Positions 1 through 7,524 of a stretch of DNA of 64,000 bases are shown piece by piece. Source of the stretch: CAYFQB01 sp964345225 (GTDB lineage Bacteria > Nitrospirota > Thermodesulfovibrionia > Thermodesulfovibrionales > UBA6898); assembly GCA_964345225.1 (NCBI GenBank), contig CAYFQB010000016.1:62001-126000 (forward strand), given 5' to 3'. How positions within the stretch are numbered: the first letter of the stretch is position 1; every line of letters starts with the position of its first letter. Both the position numbers and the translations under genes were made by a program. The notes below the pieces were generated by a model. It saw only the letters and a program-made list of their open reading frames with translations, was not told the origin of the DNA and made no database searches.

Positions 1-682
1 GATTATACCTGCAGAATATGAGTGGGTTGAGGAACAGGTCCTTATCCAGCCGGAACATAAACATTTAAAGTCAGTTCCTGCGGTTTACGAGACAGTCTCA
101 GAAAAAGTCCTGGAAAGGCCGGCTCACACTATCTGGAAAAAGGGAACCGGTCCAATTCACAAGGTTGACAACGCAACCGGTGAGATTATGTGCCTCGTTG
201 AGGTCCCCGCGACCTACAATACCATAACCAAACGAGTCCTCGTGAAGGAAGCCTATACCAAAGAGGTAATTACTCCTGCCAAGTACAAAACAGTTCGCAG
301 GATGGTAATGAAGTCTCCCCCAACTGTCCGTAAAATTGAAATCCCAGCTGAGTACAAAGATGTTAAGGTGCGCAATCTGGTTACTCCTGCAATGGCAACG
401 AGTATCCCAATTCCCGAAGAGTATCAGACAATTACAAGGAGGGAAAAAGTAACAGACGGCCGTATGGAATGGCGTGCAATCCTTTGTAAAACCAACATAA
501 AGCCAGGTTTAGTATCATCTCTGCAGAAAGCTCTTTCAAAAGCTGGATACAATCCAGGCGCTATTGATGGTGTATTAGGCAGCCGTACTATGGATGCTGT
601 AATGGCTTACCAGAGAGATAAGGGGTTGCCAGAGGGTCAGCTAACTATAGAAACACTGAATAGCCTTGGCTTAAAATTATAG
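1..682 (+). CDS. Peptidoglycan-binding protein, C-terminal part
   Basis: The reading frame is open from the left edge of the window, so the N-terminus lies outside. What is visible is a series of degenerate repeats of the type P-A-E-Y-x-x-V-x-x-x-V-L-V, about 20 to 25 residues apart, followed at about residues 170-227 by a peptidoglycan-binding type 1 domain (L-Q-K-A-L-S-K-A-G-Y-x-P-G-x-I-D-G-V-L-G, then a conserved A-Y-Q). Proteins with this design are exported and attach to the cell wall; this one is probably periplasmic or surface-associated. The internal ATG at 188 should not be taken as the start because the repeats continue upstream in frame. A rho-independent terminator follows 20 bases after the stop, so the gene ends a transcription unit. 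The repeat region has no enzyme motif I recognise. Confidence 0.85.
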   Translation, partial: IIPAEYEWVEEQVLIQPEHKHLKSVPAVYETVSEKVLERPAHTIWKKGTGPIHKVDNATGEIMCLVEVPATYNTITKRVLVKEAYTKEVITPAKYKTVRRMVMKSPPTVRKIEIPAEYKDVKVRNLVTPAMATSIPIPEEYQTITRREKVTDGRMEWRAILCKTNIKPGLVSSLQKALSKAGYNPGAIDGVLGSRTMDAVMAYQRDKGLPEGQLTIETLNSLGLKL

Positions 683-703
683 CTATAGCTTAAGAACTCA
701 CCA

Positions 704-746
704 AAATCCGGTCGAACTCCCTAACGGGTTCTGACCGGATTTTTTT
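704..746 (+). terminator. Rho-independent terminator
   Basis: Ten-base arms (AAATCCGGTC and GACCGGATTT) are perfectly complementary. The 19-base loop itself contains a short GAAC/GTTC stem. A T-run follows the right arm. It ends the peptidoglycan-binding gene. Confidence 0.85.
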
Positions 747-951
747 CTATAAAAACAAGAGTGATTGAACAAAACCGTTTATTTCAAAAGCCTGTCTATT
801 TTCATCTCTTTTGTGAGATTAATCACTGCTTTTTTCCTCTATTTTTGTTTCTATTTATATAAGTTAATTTAAATAAATTATATACTTTATTTATTAAGCA
901 CAAAAACGTTATTATATCTGAGATGATATGTACTAAATTTAGTTTAATTGA

Positions 952-2502
952 ATGAAAGATCCCGCTATAAGTCATAAAACAGTCAAGATTTATAAAAATG
1001 CATTGATACCAGCCGGAATAATTTTTCTGATCGTTGTTTCAATATGTATTAACTCAAGCCCTGTCTTTGCTGTTCAAGGCTCTGATAAGCAAAATAAGCC
1101 CGATATCAAGAATGCAATTATTAAGATTTATACTGTCAAAAATAAGCCATTCTACTTTAATCCATGGATGACGTTTCCTGCAAATAATGAAAATGGCTCC
1201 GGCTGTATTATCAATGGTAACAGGATATTGACAAATGCTCATGTTGTGGCCAACCAGACTTTTATTCAGGTCCGGAAATACGGAGAATCTAGACGATACA
1301 ATGCCAAGGTTTTGAACATATCGCACGAAGCTGATCTTGCCCTTTTAAGTGTTTATGATAAATCTTTTTTTTCCGGTGTTGAACCTCTGGATATCGGCGG
1401 ATTGCCCGAAACACGACAAGAAGTCTTCATTTACGGTTTCCCAGAGGGAGATTCTCTACGTATAGCCAAGGGGATTCTTTCCTGGATCGGACATCAGACG
1501 TATAAACACAGCAGCAATTATTTTCTGGCTGGTCAAATTGTTACTTCAGTAAAGCCGGGTAGTAGTGGAGGGCCCGTAATAGCAGATAGCAAGCTGGTCG
1601 GGGTGCTGATGCAGGCTCATGTCTCTGAAAATACGGCCTATATGGTCCCGAGTCCCATTATAAAACATTTTCTCGAGGATATTGATGATGGTCATTACGA
1701 CGGCTTTCCTGATATCGGACTGGTTACGGAAACAATGCAAAACCCTGACATAAAACGTAAATACAAAATGTTAAAAGATCAGACTGGTGTATTAGTAAAT
1801 CATGTGCATTTAGGTTCTCCGGTTTCGAGTATGATAATGAAAGACGATATTTTATTGGCAATTAACGGGCATCTCATAGGAGATAACGGCACAGTAGAAA
1901 TTCGACCAAATGAGCATACCAGTTATACTTACTATGTAGAGATGCTCCAGCTTGGTGATAGTGTTAATGTAGATATCTTGCGAGATGGCAAAATTAAGAA
2001 TTTTACACTTATCCTCAATACAACACAAAAGGATTTTATGCTCGTTCCAAGGGAACAGTATGACCAAAAGCCAAGATATTTTATCTATGGTGGAATCGTA
2101 TTCAGTCCGCTTACTAAAAATTTTATTAATGAATGGCAAGAAGCACCCGAGGAGCTGATTGTAGAGTTATCTAACTGGCCTACCGAAGAAAGAAGAGAAG
2201 TAGTGGTCATACTGCAGGTTTTGCCTTCCGAGGTTAACATTGGATATCAGGATATAACCGGTTGGATTGTATCAGAAGTCAACGGGAAAAAATGTAAGGA
2301 CTTTAACTATTTTGTTAAGAGTGTGACAAACTCTACCGGAGCATTTATCACATTTAAGAATACCAAAAATTTTCAGATTGTCATAGACAGAAGGAAAGCA
2401 CTGGATAGCCATGCACATATTCTGCAGAATTATAATATAAAAGAAGACCGTTCTCCTGATTTTAAAAGCCCTTATTTAGCAAATTATTTATCAACACGGT
2501 AA
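952..2502 (+). CDS. Deg/HtrA-type serine protease with PDZ domains (Deg9-like)
   Basis: A 516-aa exported serine protease. A hydrophobic segment at residues about 18-40 ending S-S-P-V-F-A is a signal peptide. The trypsin-like domain (about 55-245) has a full catalytic triad: His97 in T-N-A-H-V-V, Asp128 in H-E-A-D-L-A-L-L and Ser205 in G-S-S-G-G-P. A PDZ domain follows (about 265-350). The C-terminal region, with V-I-L-Q-V-L and a final D-R-R-K-A-L, resembles the second PDZ-like domain of plant Deg9/Deg10-type proteases more than E. coli DegP. The likely role is periplasmic protein quality control. The gene stands alone between a terminator and a long intergenic region. There is no good Shine-Dalgarno before the ATG, so the start is the least certain part. 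Confidence 0.88.
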   Translation: MKDPAISHKTVKIYKNALIPAGIIFLIVVSICINSSPVFAVQGSDKQNKPDIKNAIIKIYTVKNKPFYFNPWMTFPANNENGSGCIINGNRILTNAHVVANQTFIQVRKYGESRRYNAKVLNISHEADLALLSVYDKSFFSGVEPLDIGGLPETRQEVFIYGFPEGDSLRIAKGILSWIGHQTYKHSSNYFLAGQIVTSVKPGSSGGPVIADSKLVGVLMQAHVSENTAYMVPSPIIKHFLEDIDDGHYDGFPDIGLVTETMQNPDIKRKYKMLKDQTGVLVNHVHLGSPVSSMIMKDDILLAINGHLIGDNGTVEIRPNEHTSYTYYVEMLQLGDSVNVDILRDGKIKNFTLILNTTQKDFMLVPREQYDQKPRYFIYGGIVFSPLTKNFINEWQEAPEELIVELSNWPTEERREVVVILQVLPSEVNIGYQDITGWIVSEVNGKKCKDFNYFVKSVTNSTGAFITFKNTKNFQIVIDRRKALDSHAHILQNYNIKEDRSPDFKSPYLANYLSTR

Positions 2503-2862
2503 CATTATTAACCTAAACCCTCAATCTGCCATTTTCCAGCAGCACTTAAAAGACGTTTAACTAAGTTGACTTATTTTTATACGACGCTTAGGGGGCAGGA
2601 TGGTTTATACAAGTTAAGACCCTGGCTTACTTACACCTCCGGGGTGTAATTGTATGAGTGATCTGGATACGCTGAGAGAATGAAATACCAATAACTCAAG
2701 TTTATCGGCCTTGTAGTGCCTTCCCTCCTATTGCGTGGCTTGTCTGCCTAAGGCGTGCCTACCCCGTTACTTTAGTTTTACGAATGCCTGATCCCGAATC
2801 TGCGAATCAACAAACCCATGTATTATAAATTTACAATTATTAATTTTAATAATAATCATATT
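2503..2862. other. Intergenic region without a gene
   Basis: No credible ORF. It holds a small perfect inverted repeat (2629-2649) and a GC-richer patch at about 2700-2790 whose reverse complement weakly resembles 13284-13400 (a shared GTAAAACTA...AAAGTAA core). Both look like decayed dispersed intergenic repeats. Confidence 0.5.
2629..2649. repeat. Short palindromic repeat, copy 1
   Basis: The arms TTACACC and GGTGTAA flank a 5-base centre. The same 21 bases occur at 5967-5987, so the two copies bracket the cytochrome gene and its leader. Confidence 0.6.
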
Positions 2863-2891
2863 TTGACAATAAACCGGTTTTGTGATATTAA
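2863..2891 (+). promoter_or_regulatory. Predicted sigma-70-type promoter of the cytochrome leader
   Basis: TTGACA at 2863-2868, a 17-base spacer and TATTAA at 2886-2891. The spacer contains the perfect palindrome AAACCGGTTT (2871-2880), a possible operator. The implied transcript start is near 2898, giving an approximately 380-nt leader before the cytochrome gene. Confidence 0.45.
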
Positions 2892-2949
2892 ATGAATTAG
2901 GAATCGTATTGGAAAAAAAATTAAGAATTTTAATGGGGGGGGGCAGAAT

Positions 2950-3022
2950 AAGACTTTGGTTCTCATTTCTTTTAAACTCACAATTAGTTTAAAAGAATAA
3001 TCGAAGTCTTCCTTTTTTTTTT
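2950..3022 (+). terminator. Strong nested hairpin with T-tract (attenuator or small-RNA end)
   Basis: An inner 12-bp perfect stem (TTCTTTTAAACT at 2967-2978, AGTTTAAAAGAA at 2986-2997) sits inside an outer 7-bp stem (AAGACTT 2950-2956, AAGTCTT 3004-3010). Ten T residues follow at 3013-3022. It has the form of an intrinsic terminator but lies about 250 bases before the next gene and only about 50-120 bases after a predicted promoter. Confidence 0.6.
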
Positions 3023-3080
3023 ACAGTTTTTAAAGGTTTTCTAGGACTTTAATCCCACAAGTGGTTCTTTAGGGGGCTCT

Positions 3081-3136
3081 TAGCTGAGCTGTAATGTGTA
3101 GATAAGTAATATTTTACAGCTTAGCTATTTTATTTT
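3081..3136 (+). terminator. Second leader hairpin with T-rich tail
   Basis: The arms 3081-3094 and 3114-3127 form a 14-bp stem with a single G-U pair and a 19-base loop, followed by a T-rich stretch (TTTTATTTT). Together with the hairpin at 2950-3022 it makes a two-hairpin leader in front of the cytochrome gene. Confidence 0.5.
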
Positions 3137-3202
3137 CTCTTCAACTTTCTTGCTGGCAACCTGAACCTTCAAAAAACTCTGGAAGGAGGTGTGAGAAAAG
3201 GC

Positions 3203-3226
3203 ATGAAAGAGTCTAGTCGGCATTAA
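3203..3226 (+). promoter_or_regulatory. Possible 7-codon leader ORF with strong ribosome binding site
   Basis: ATG at 3203 begins MKESSRH followed by TAA. It is preceded by a strong Shine-Dalgarno (GGAAGGAGGTGTGAG) 10 to 20 bases upstream. The cytochrome gene 50 bases later has nearly the same ribosome binding site (AAGGAGGTGTGATAAA). Either a leader peptide or a by-product of a duplicated initiation region. Confidence 0.25.
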
Positions 3227-3276
3227 AATAGGTAATAACAGACGAAAATATTTCATTGTAAAAGGAGGTGTGATAA

Positions 3277-5805
3277 ATGAGAAATCGAGCATTTTTTACT
3301 TCTTTTTTGACATTCCTGATTTTTTTAGTGGGTATATATTCTGCAAACGCCTGGACTCCCATGCTTGTTGAGGAAGACCCCCTTGTACGTATGCCTGGAG
3401 CACAACCTGCCGACATTAATAACCTAGAACACCCTTCACGGTGTTATAACTGTCACGGAACCGATGTTGTAGATATAAATGCTGAATTCAATAAGTATAT
3501 AAGCCCTGATTATAACTGGCGCGGTTCCATGATGGCCCAGGCGGCCCGTGACTTCATCTTCTGGTCGTGTCTCACGGTTGGTGCGCAGGATTCCATATGG
3601 GCTGTAGGTAGACCGAACGCATCGGATATCTGTGAGCGTTGTCATTTCCCCGAAGGATGGCTTGAAGGCCGTTCAGAGCCAACGAATGCATCTAACATGA
3701 AGGCAGGCGATTTTGACGGTGTTCAGTGCGATGTATGTCACAGAACCTATGACCCGTTCTTTTCCTTTACCTATCAGGGTATGAGAGATACTGGCTACTG
3801 GATGGATTTCTGGGACGAGGCGAGTAATTTATCAAAGGACATGGCAGACCTTACGCTTGCAGAGGACGCCCTGCAGGCAGACTGGCTTTTACTCTTTAAC
3901 GGTAGACCTTTCTACACTGGAACACCAAACAATCCTCTGAACATGTCTATCTTTTCCTACCCTACCTTTGATGAGAATGCAGCCGGTCAGTATTTTGTAA
4001 GCAATGCAAACAGGAAACGGGCTTCTTTTGCTGATGCCCAGGCAAAGCATCAAATGTACTACAGCAGATACCACAAGAGCAAATATTTCTGCTCAACATG
4101 TCATGATGTGTCTAACCCAATACTTGCTAACCTCCTGTCGGGAGGAGTTGATCCGATGCAGACCCGTCAGGATTTCCTTGGAACAGATAAGACTCTCTAT
4201 ACTGAAGAAAACCCAGCCTACTCCTACTACCACGTTGAGAGGACCTTTTCGGAGTACAAGCTCTCTGCATACGCACGTGTTAACGCGGATGGTTCTGAAG
4301 GTACTGCAACAAATATAACCTATTACGTTGACCAGTTGCCCCAGATGTCACCGGCTCTTCAGGTCATTAAACCAGTAACTTGGGCAAACAAATGCCAGGA
4401 CTGTCACATGCCGGACGCAAAAGCCGGATATAAGGCATGCAACAAGCCTGTACTCACCCGTCCTACAAATGAGCATCCTAAAAGCGGCGTACCGGTCCAC
4501 TTCCAGGCCGGCGGGAATATCTTCGTGTCAGAAGTTCTCGCTAGCGGCGCTCCGGTTCCTCATGGGCAGGAAGACCCAACTCTGGGACTTGACCCGGTAA
4601 ACCAGGCCCTCTTAAATCAGGGCCAGGAGATACTTACCATGACCCTTACTGATGGAACGGGAATCGATCCCATAGCACTTATGGATGGAGCAGTCCATAC
4701 CCGTTACATGCTATGGTCTGCAGGCACCATCAAAGATGTCAACTATTCTAATGAAGATCTGACATTCAAGGTTGTAAACAATACTGCTCATAAACTCATT
4801 TCAGGTTTTCCCGAAGGTCGCCGTATATGGATCAATATCAAGGCATATGATGAAAACAATGTGATTGTCTATGAGGTAAATCCATACGACTATACTGCCC
4901 AGACGCTGAAGGGACTTGACTATCCCTACCAGCCCTATGTCCCGAGTCAAGGCAATCCGTCCATCCTTACTGACTTCAACATAGACTCTACTCTCGATCT
5001 CCCGATTGCCCTCGACCCTTCAATAGAGATACATATCGATGAACTAATTTATGAGATGAAACCCACCAGCACGATCACAGATGAAAACAAAACCTTCCAC
5101 TTTGCACTGGCAACGGGTCGCTACAAGGATAACAGAATCCCTCCGAAGGGATTTGACATTGCGAGTGCGGCAGCCCGTCAGGTTGAACCTGTCTGGCTAA
5201 AAATATCCAAACCTGACTACTACTCACAGGCTGAATACCACGGTGGGTATGACGATGTAAGCACATTAGCCCTTGGAATCAATTTCCCGATCAACGCTGT
5301 AGCGTTTGTGATCAATCTCTATTACCAGACCACCAGCCGAGAGTACATAGAGTTCCTGCGCGACGAAATCAACGGTACCGGCAACCTAACCTTGTACGAG
5401 CCGTCTTTTGCCCGTAATCAAGGATGGAACCTCGATCCAGACCCCACCTACCTGGTCCAGACCGACCCCTTCTTCACACAGCTGAAGGCTTGGGGCAACA
5501 CGATATGGGAACTATGGGTCTATAACGTGGCCCGAAAAGTTGACCCCCATACGGGAGAAATTGGCACAGAAGGCGGAACACCCTTCCTCATGTACTCTGC
5601 TACATTTGGTGACATCTGTGCGCCAACTGAGCCTAAAGAGGTAAGCTGTGATGACGGGATTGATAATGACTGCGATGGATTGATAGATGTTGCTGATCCG
5701 GATTGTCAGGTTACAAACTGCTCCATTTATCAGGACAAAGAAACATGTAATGCTGATACGTCTTGCAGATGGGATAACAGAAACAAAGTATGTATAAATA
5801 AATGA
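3277..5805 (+). CDS. Exported pentaheme c-type cytochrome with MopE-like C-terminal motif
   Basis: An 842-aa protein with a clear signal peptide (residues 1-25, cleavage after S-A-N-A). Five CXXCH heme-binding motifs are visible: C56-H60 (CYNCH), C119-H123 (CERCH), C151-H155 (CDVCH), C272-H276 (CSTCH) and C373-H377 (CQDCH). The region 400-780 has no further hemes and looks beta-rich. The tail (about 785-842) has a Cys/Asp-rich motif, C-D-D-G-I-D-N-D-C-D-G, like the putative metal-binding repeat of MopE-type proteins, then a small Cys-rich module. It is probably periplasmic or on the cell surface in electron transfer; the partner is unknown. The strong Shine-Dalgarno AAAGGAGGTGTGATAA fixes the start. 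The gene is single, with its own long leader and a terminator directly after the stop. Confidence 0.88.
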   Translation: MRNRAFFTSFLTFLIFLVGIYSANAWTPMLVEEDPLVRMPGAQPADINNLEHPSRCYNCHGTDVVDINAEFNKYISPDYNWRGSMMAQAARDFIFWSCLTVGAQDSIWAVGRPNASDICERCHFPEGWLEGRSEPTNASNMKAGDFDGVQCDVCHRTYDPFFSFTYQGMRDTGYWMDFWDEASNLSKDMADLTLAEDALQADWLLLFNGRPFYTGTPNNPLNMSIFSYPTFDENAAGQYFVSNANRKRASFADAQAKHQMYYSRYHKSKYFCSTCHDVSNPILANLLSGGVDPMQTRQDFLGTDKTLYTEENPAYSYYHVERTFSEYKLSAYARVNADGSEGTATNITYYVDQLPQMSPALQVIKPVTWANKCQDCHMPDAKAGYKACNKPVLTRPTNEHPKSGVPVHFQAGGNIFVSEVLASGAPVPHGQEDPTLGLDPVNQALLNQGQEILTMTLTDGTGIDPIALMDGAVHTRYMLWSAGTIKDVNYSNEDLTFKVVNNTAHKLISGFPEGRRIWINIKAYDENNVIVYEVNPYDYTAQTLKGLDYPYQPYVPSQGNPSILTDFNIDSTLDLPIALDPSIEIHIDELIYEMKPTSTITDENKTFHFALATGRYKDNRIPPKGFDIASAAARQVEPVWLKISKPDYYSQAEYHGGYDDVSTLALGINFPINAVAFVINLYYQTTSREYIEFLRDEINGTGNLTLYEPSFARNQGWNLDPDPTYLVQTDPFFTQLKAWGNTIWELWVYNVARKVDPHTGEIGTEGGTPFLMYSATFGDICAPTEPKEVSCDDGIDNDCDGLIDVADPDCQVTNCSIYQDKETCNADTSCRWDNRNKVCINK

Positions 5806-5828
5806 TCTGTAAATAAAGGGCAAACGGA

Positions 5829-5860
5829 AAGAAAGGGGAACAAGATTGTTCCCCTTTCTT
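5829..5860 (+). terminator. Rho-independent terminator after the cytochrome
   Basis: GAAAGGGGAACAA (5831-5843) pairs with TTGTTCCCCTTTC (5846-5858), extended by two A-T pairs, with a very small loop and then TTCTTCTGTGTTTT. A strong stem with a mediocre T-run. Confidence 0.75.
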
Positions 5861-5966
5861 CTGTGTTTTAATTGATTAACTTGTAGTTCTCACGGTCAGC
5901 TTTAAGTTATTTTAAACATCCTGACCCCAAATAGTCACATTAGTTATTTAAATTATGTTATTCACC

Positions 5967-5987
5967 ACTTACACCTCCGGGGTGTAA
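5967..5987. repeat. Short palindromic repeat, copy 2
   Basis: Identical over 21 bases to 2629-2649 (arms TTACACC/GGTGTAA). It lies directly beside the stop of the NfeD-like gene and could serve there as a weak terminator for the minus strand. Confidence 0.6.
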
Positions 5988-5993
5988 GTGAGG

Positions 5994-6392
5994 TCACCCT
6001 GGCTTAACTATCAGTGTGTGGCCTTGTGAACTTACAATTTCTACGGTCTCACCAATATTAACCGGGCTACTGTAGCTTTCAAGCTCTGCCCGCCATATTT
6101 CACCGTTCACCTTTACATAGCCTGACGGTGCTATACGTTCTATGACTTGACCGCTCAATCCAATTAACGACCCTGTTGGGCCTGTATTCCATTTGTCATA
6201 TGAACGCCATACAAACGGAAACAAGATTATATCTTTCACTATCCAGATAATTATGGAAACCCATACTGACCACATCGGGATATTCAGTAACATACGGAGC
6301 ATTATCAGGATCAAAATCAATGCAATAATTGCCGGCAACTGAAACAGTGAATACCGTAATACTATCCTATGTGACAGGCTCTCCTTCTTCAT
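5994..6392 (-). CDS. Short NfeD-like membrane protein
   Basis: A 132-aa protein with two hydrophobic segments (about residues 14-36 and 40-62) and a C-terminal OB-fold-like domain. The order L-x-G-x-x-G-x-V, G-Y-V-K-V-N-G-E-I-W-R-A-E and G-x-x-V-E-I-V is typical of the NfeD C-terminal domain. NfeD proteins often accompany a stomatin or a membrane serine protease, neither of which is here, so the partner is unknown. The product is predicted to sit in the inner membrane with its OB domain soluble. The next minus-strand gene upstream is a copper-chaperone-like gene 46 bases away, so the two may be co-transcribed. Confidence 0.8.
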   Translation of the reverse strand: MKKESLSHRIVLRYSLFQLPAIIALILILIMLRMLLNIPMWSVWVSIIIWIVKDIILFPFVWRSYDKWNTGPTGSLIGLSGQVIERIAPSGYVKVNGEIWRAELESYSSPVNIGETVEIVSSQGHTLIVKPG

Positions 6393-6438
6393 AAGCGGGC
6401 TAATTTCTGCCTACTGCGTGACTCCTTCCTCGCTTTAA

Positions 6439-6642
6439 TTAGTCGCGTATTCTATAGCCAAAACGTGTAATAGCCTTTTCAATATCTTCCTTCTCTGTAA
6501 CGGTTTCATCATAGCTGACCGTTGCCGACCCTATAGTCACATGCGCATTAGACACTCCCTTAACAAGTGACAGCGAATTCTTTACCAGATTTGCACAATG
6601 GCCGCAGTACATACCCTCTATGTTTAATTTCTCTAATTTCAT
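6439..6642 (-). CDS. Heavy-metal-associated (CopZ-like) metallochaperone
   Basis: A 67-aa single HMA domain. The metal site is G-M-Y-C-G-H-C near the N-terminus, followed by the usual alternation ending in a C-terminal beta strand (I-T-R-F-G-Y-R-I). I chose the ATG at 6642 because a GGGAGG ribosome binding site lies 6 bases before it; the ATG 24 bases further upstream has none and adds eight unrelated residues. Such proteins carry Cu(I) or another soft metal in the cytoplasm, usually for a P-type ATPase. No ATPase or metal regulator is visible nearby, so the target is not known. Confidence 0.85.
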   Translation of the reverse strand: MKLEKLNIEGMYCGHCANLVKNSLSLVKGVSNAHVTIGSATVSYDETVTEKEDIEKAITRFGYRIRD

Positions 6643-7104
6643 GGAAAACCTCCCTGATAAATTCATTATATATTATTTTATTATTTAGTAAAAAGGTGAA
6701 GAAAATATGAAAGACGCCTTACATCGGGATACTGGACATGTTTACTCTTTAGTTTTCTTTGCGCCATGCCCTATGCTCTCTTCTCTTTGCCTTTACCTGT
6801 TTTTTACTGCCTACTTCTTACTGCTTACTCATTATTTTTTAATATGTACCCTACCCTGTCCTCTATCCATCTAATATAGTTATTTCTCATGTCAAGCCTG
6901 ACACTTTTAAAGTTCCTCAATTAAATAAAGCTATCACCTTAAATTGACAAAAATGTGTTTTTTTTGATATAAAATTAAGCTCTAATTGTTCCATTTCTGT
7001 AACAAGAAATATATACTATACTATTATAGTATTATTTCCCTGGTAGCTTATCTGTCCCGAAGCGTCGGGATGGTGGCTGTCAGGTTTTGTTCTTTGAAAA
7101 ATGT
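6643..7104. other. Intergenic region before tRNA-Asn
   Basis: No credible gene. About 6786-6830 is a heptamer-periodic low-complexity tract (TTACTGC/CTACTTC type). A small TCCCGA-AGCG-TCGGGA hairpin lies at 7055-7070. Confidence 0.5.
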
Positions 7105-7180
7105 TCCCGGGTAGCTCAGTTGGCAGAGCGGGTGGCTGTTAACCACTTAGTCGGGGGTTCGAGTCCCTCCCCGGGAGCCA
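7105..7180 (+). tRNA. tRNA-Asn (anticodon GTT)
   Basis: Acceptor arms TCCCGGG (7105-7111) and CCCGGGA (7170-7176) pair perfectly. Discriminator G7177 and an encoded CCA (7178-7180) follow. The anticodon GTT is at 7138-7140 in a 7-base loop, the T-arm carries GGTTCGA and the D-arm AGCTCAGTTGG. All four arms fold canonically. Confidence 0.97.
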
Positions 7181-7181
7181 G

Positions 7182-7366
7182 TAAACCACGTGGGGTTTAC
7201 TGCCCTGCATCCTATGTGGTGCGGGGCAAAGCCCCTTTTTTTATTTAAACCAAGTAGGGTTCAGTGTCCTGAATGCGGAGTCATGTAATCCATTGACTTC
7301 ATGACGAGTCGTTCATGGCTGAATTCTACTTTTTATAAACCACGTGGGGTTTACTGCCCTGCATCC
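7182..7366. repeat. 31-bp direct repeat pair downstream of tRNA-Asn
   Basis: A 31-bp sequence at 7182-7212 recurs without change at 7336-7366. It begins with an inverted repeat (TAAACC...GGTTTA) and could form a hairpin. The rest of the gap up to 7525 holds no gene. The repeat is not the 3' end of the tRNA, so it does not look like an integrase-made att duplication. Confidence 0.7.
7223..7242 (+). terminator. Terminator of tRNA-Asn
   Basis: GGGGC-AAA-GCCCC (7223-7235) followed by seven T residues, 43 bases after the tRNA CCA. Confidence 0.85.
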
Positions 7367-7524
7367 GAATTCATAAACTCAACGCAGTTTATGGCATTAT
7401 GACTGTCTAAAATTACAACCCTCAATGAAAAACCCTGTAGCAATCGACAGAGAATCAGCCATTTGACATTTTTTTGTTTTAGTTGTAAATTATTTTCTGT
7501 TAGTAGAATCTTACAGACAAGACC

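Noticed and set aside
7105..7366. tRNA-Asn as the attachment site of an integrated element
   Set aside because: No duplicate of the tRNA 3' end and no integrase were seen; the 31-bp repeat is unrelated to the tRNA sequence.
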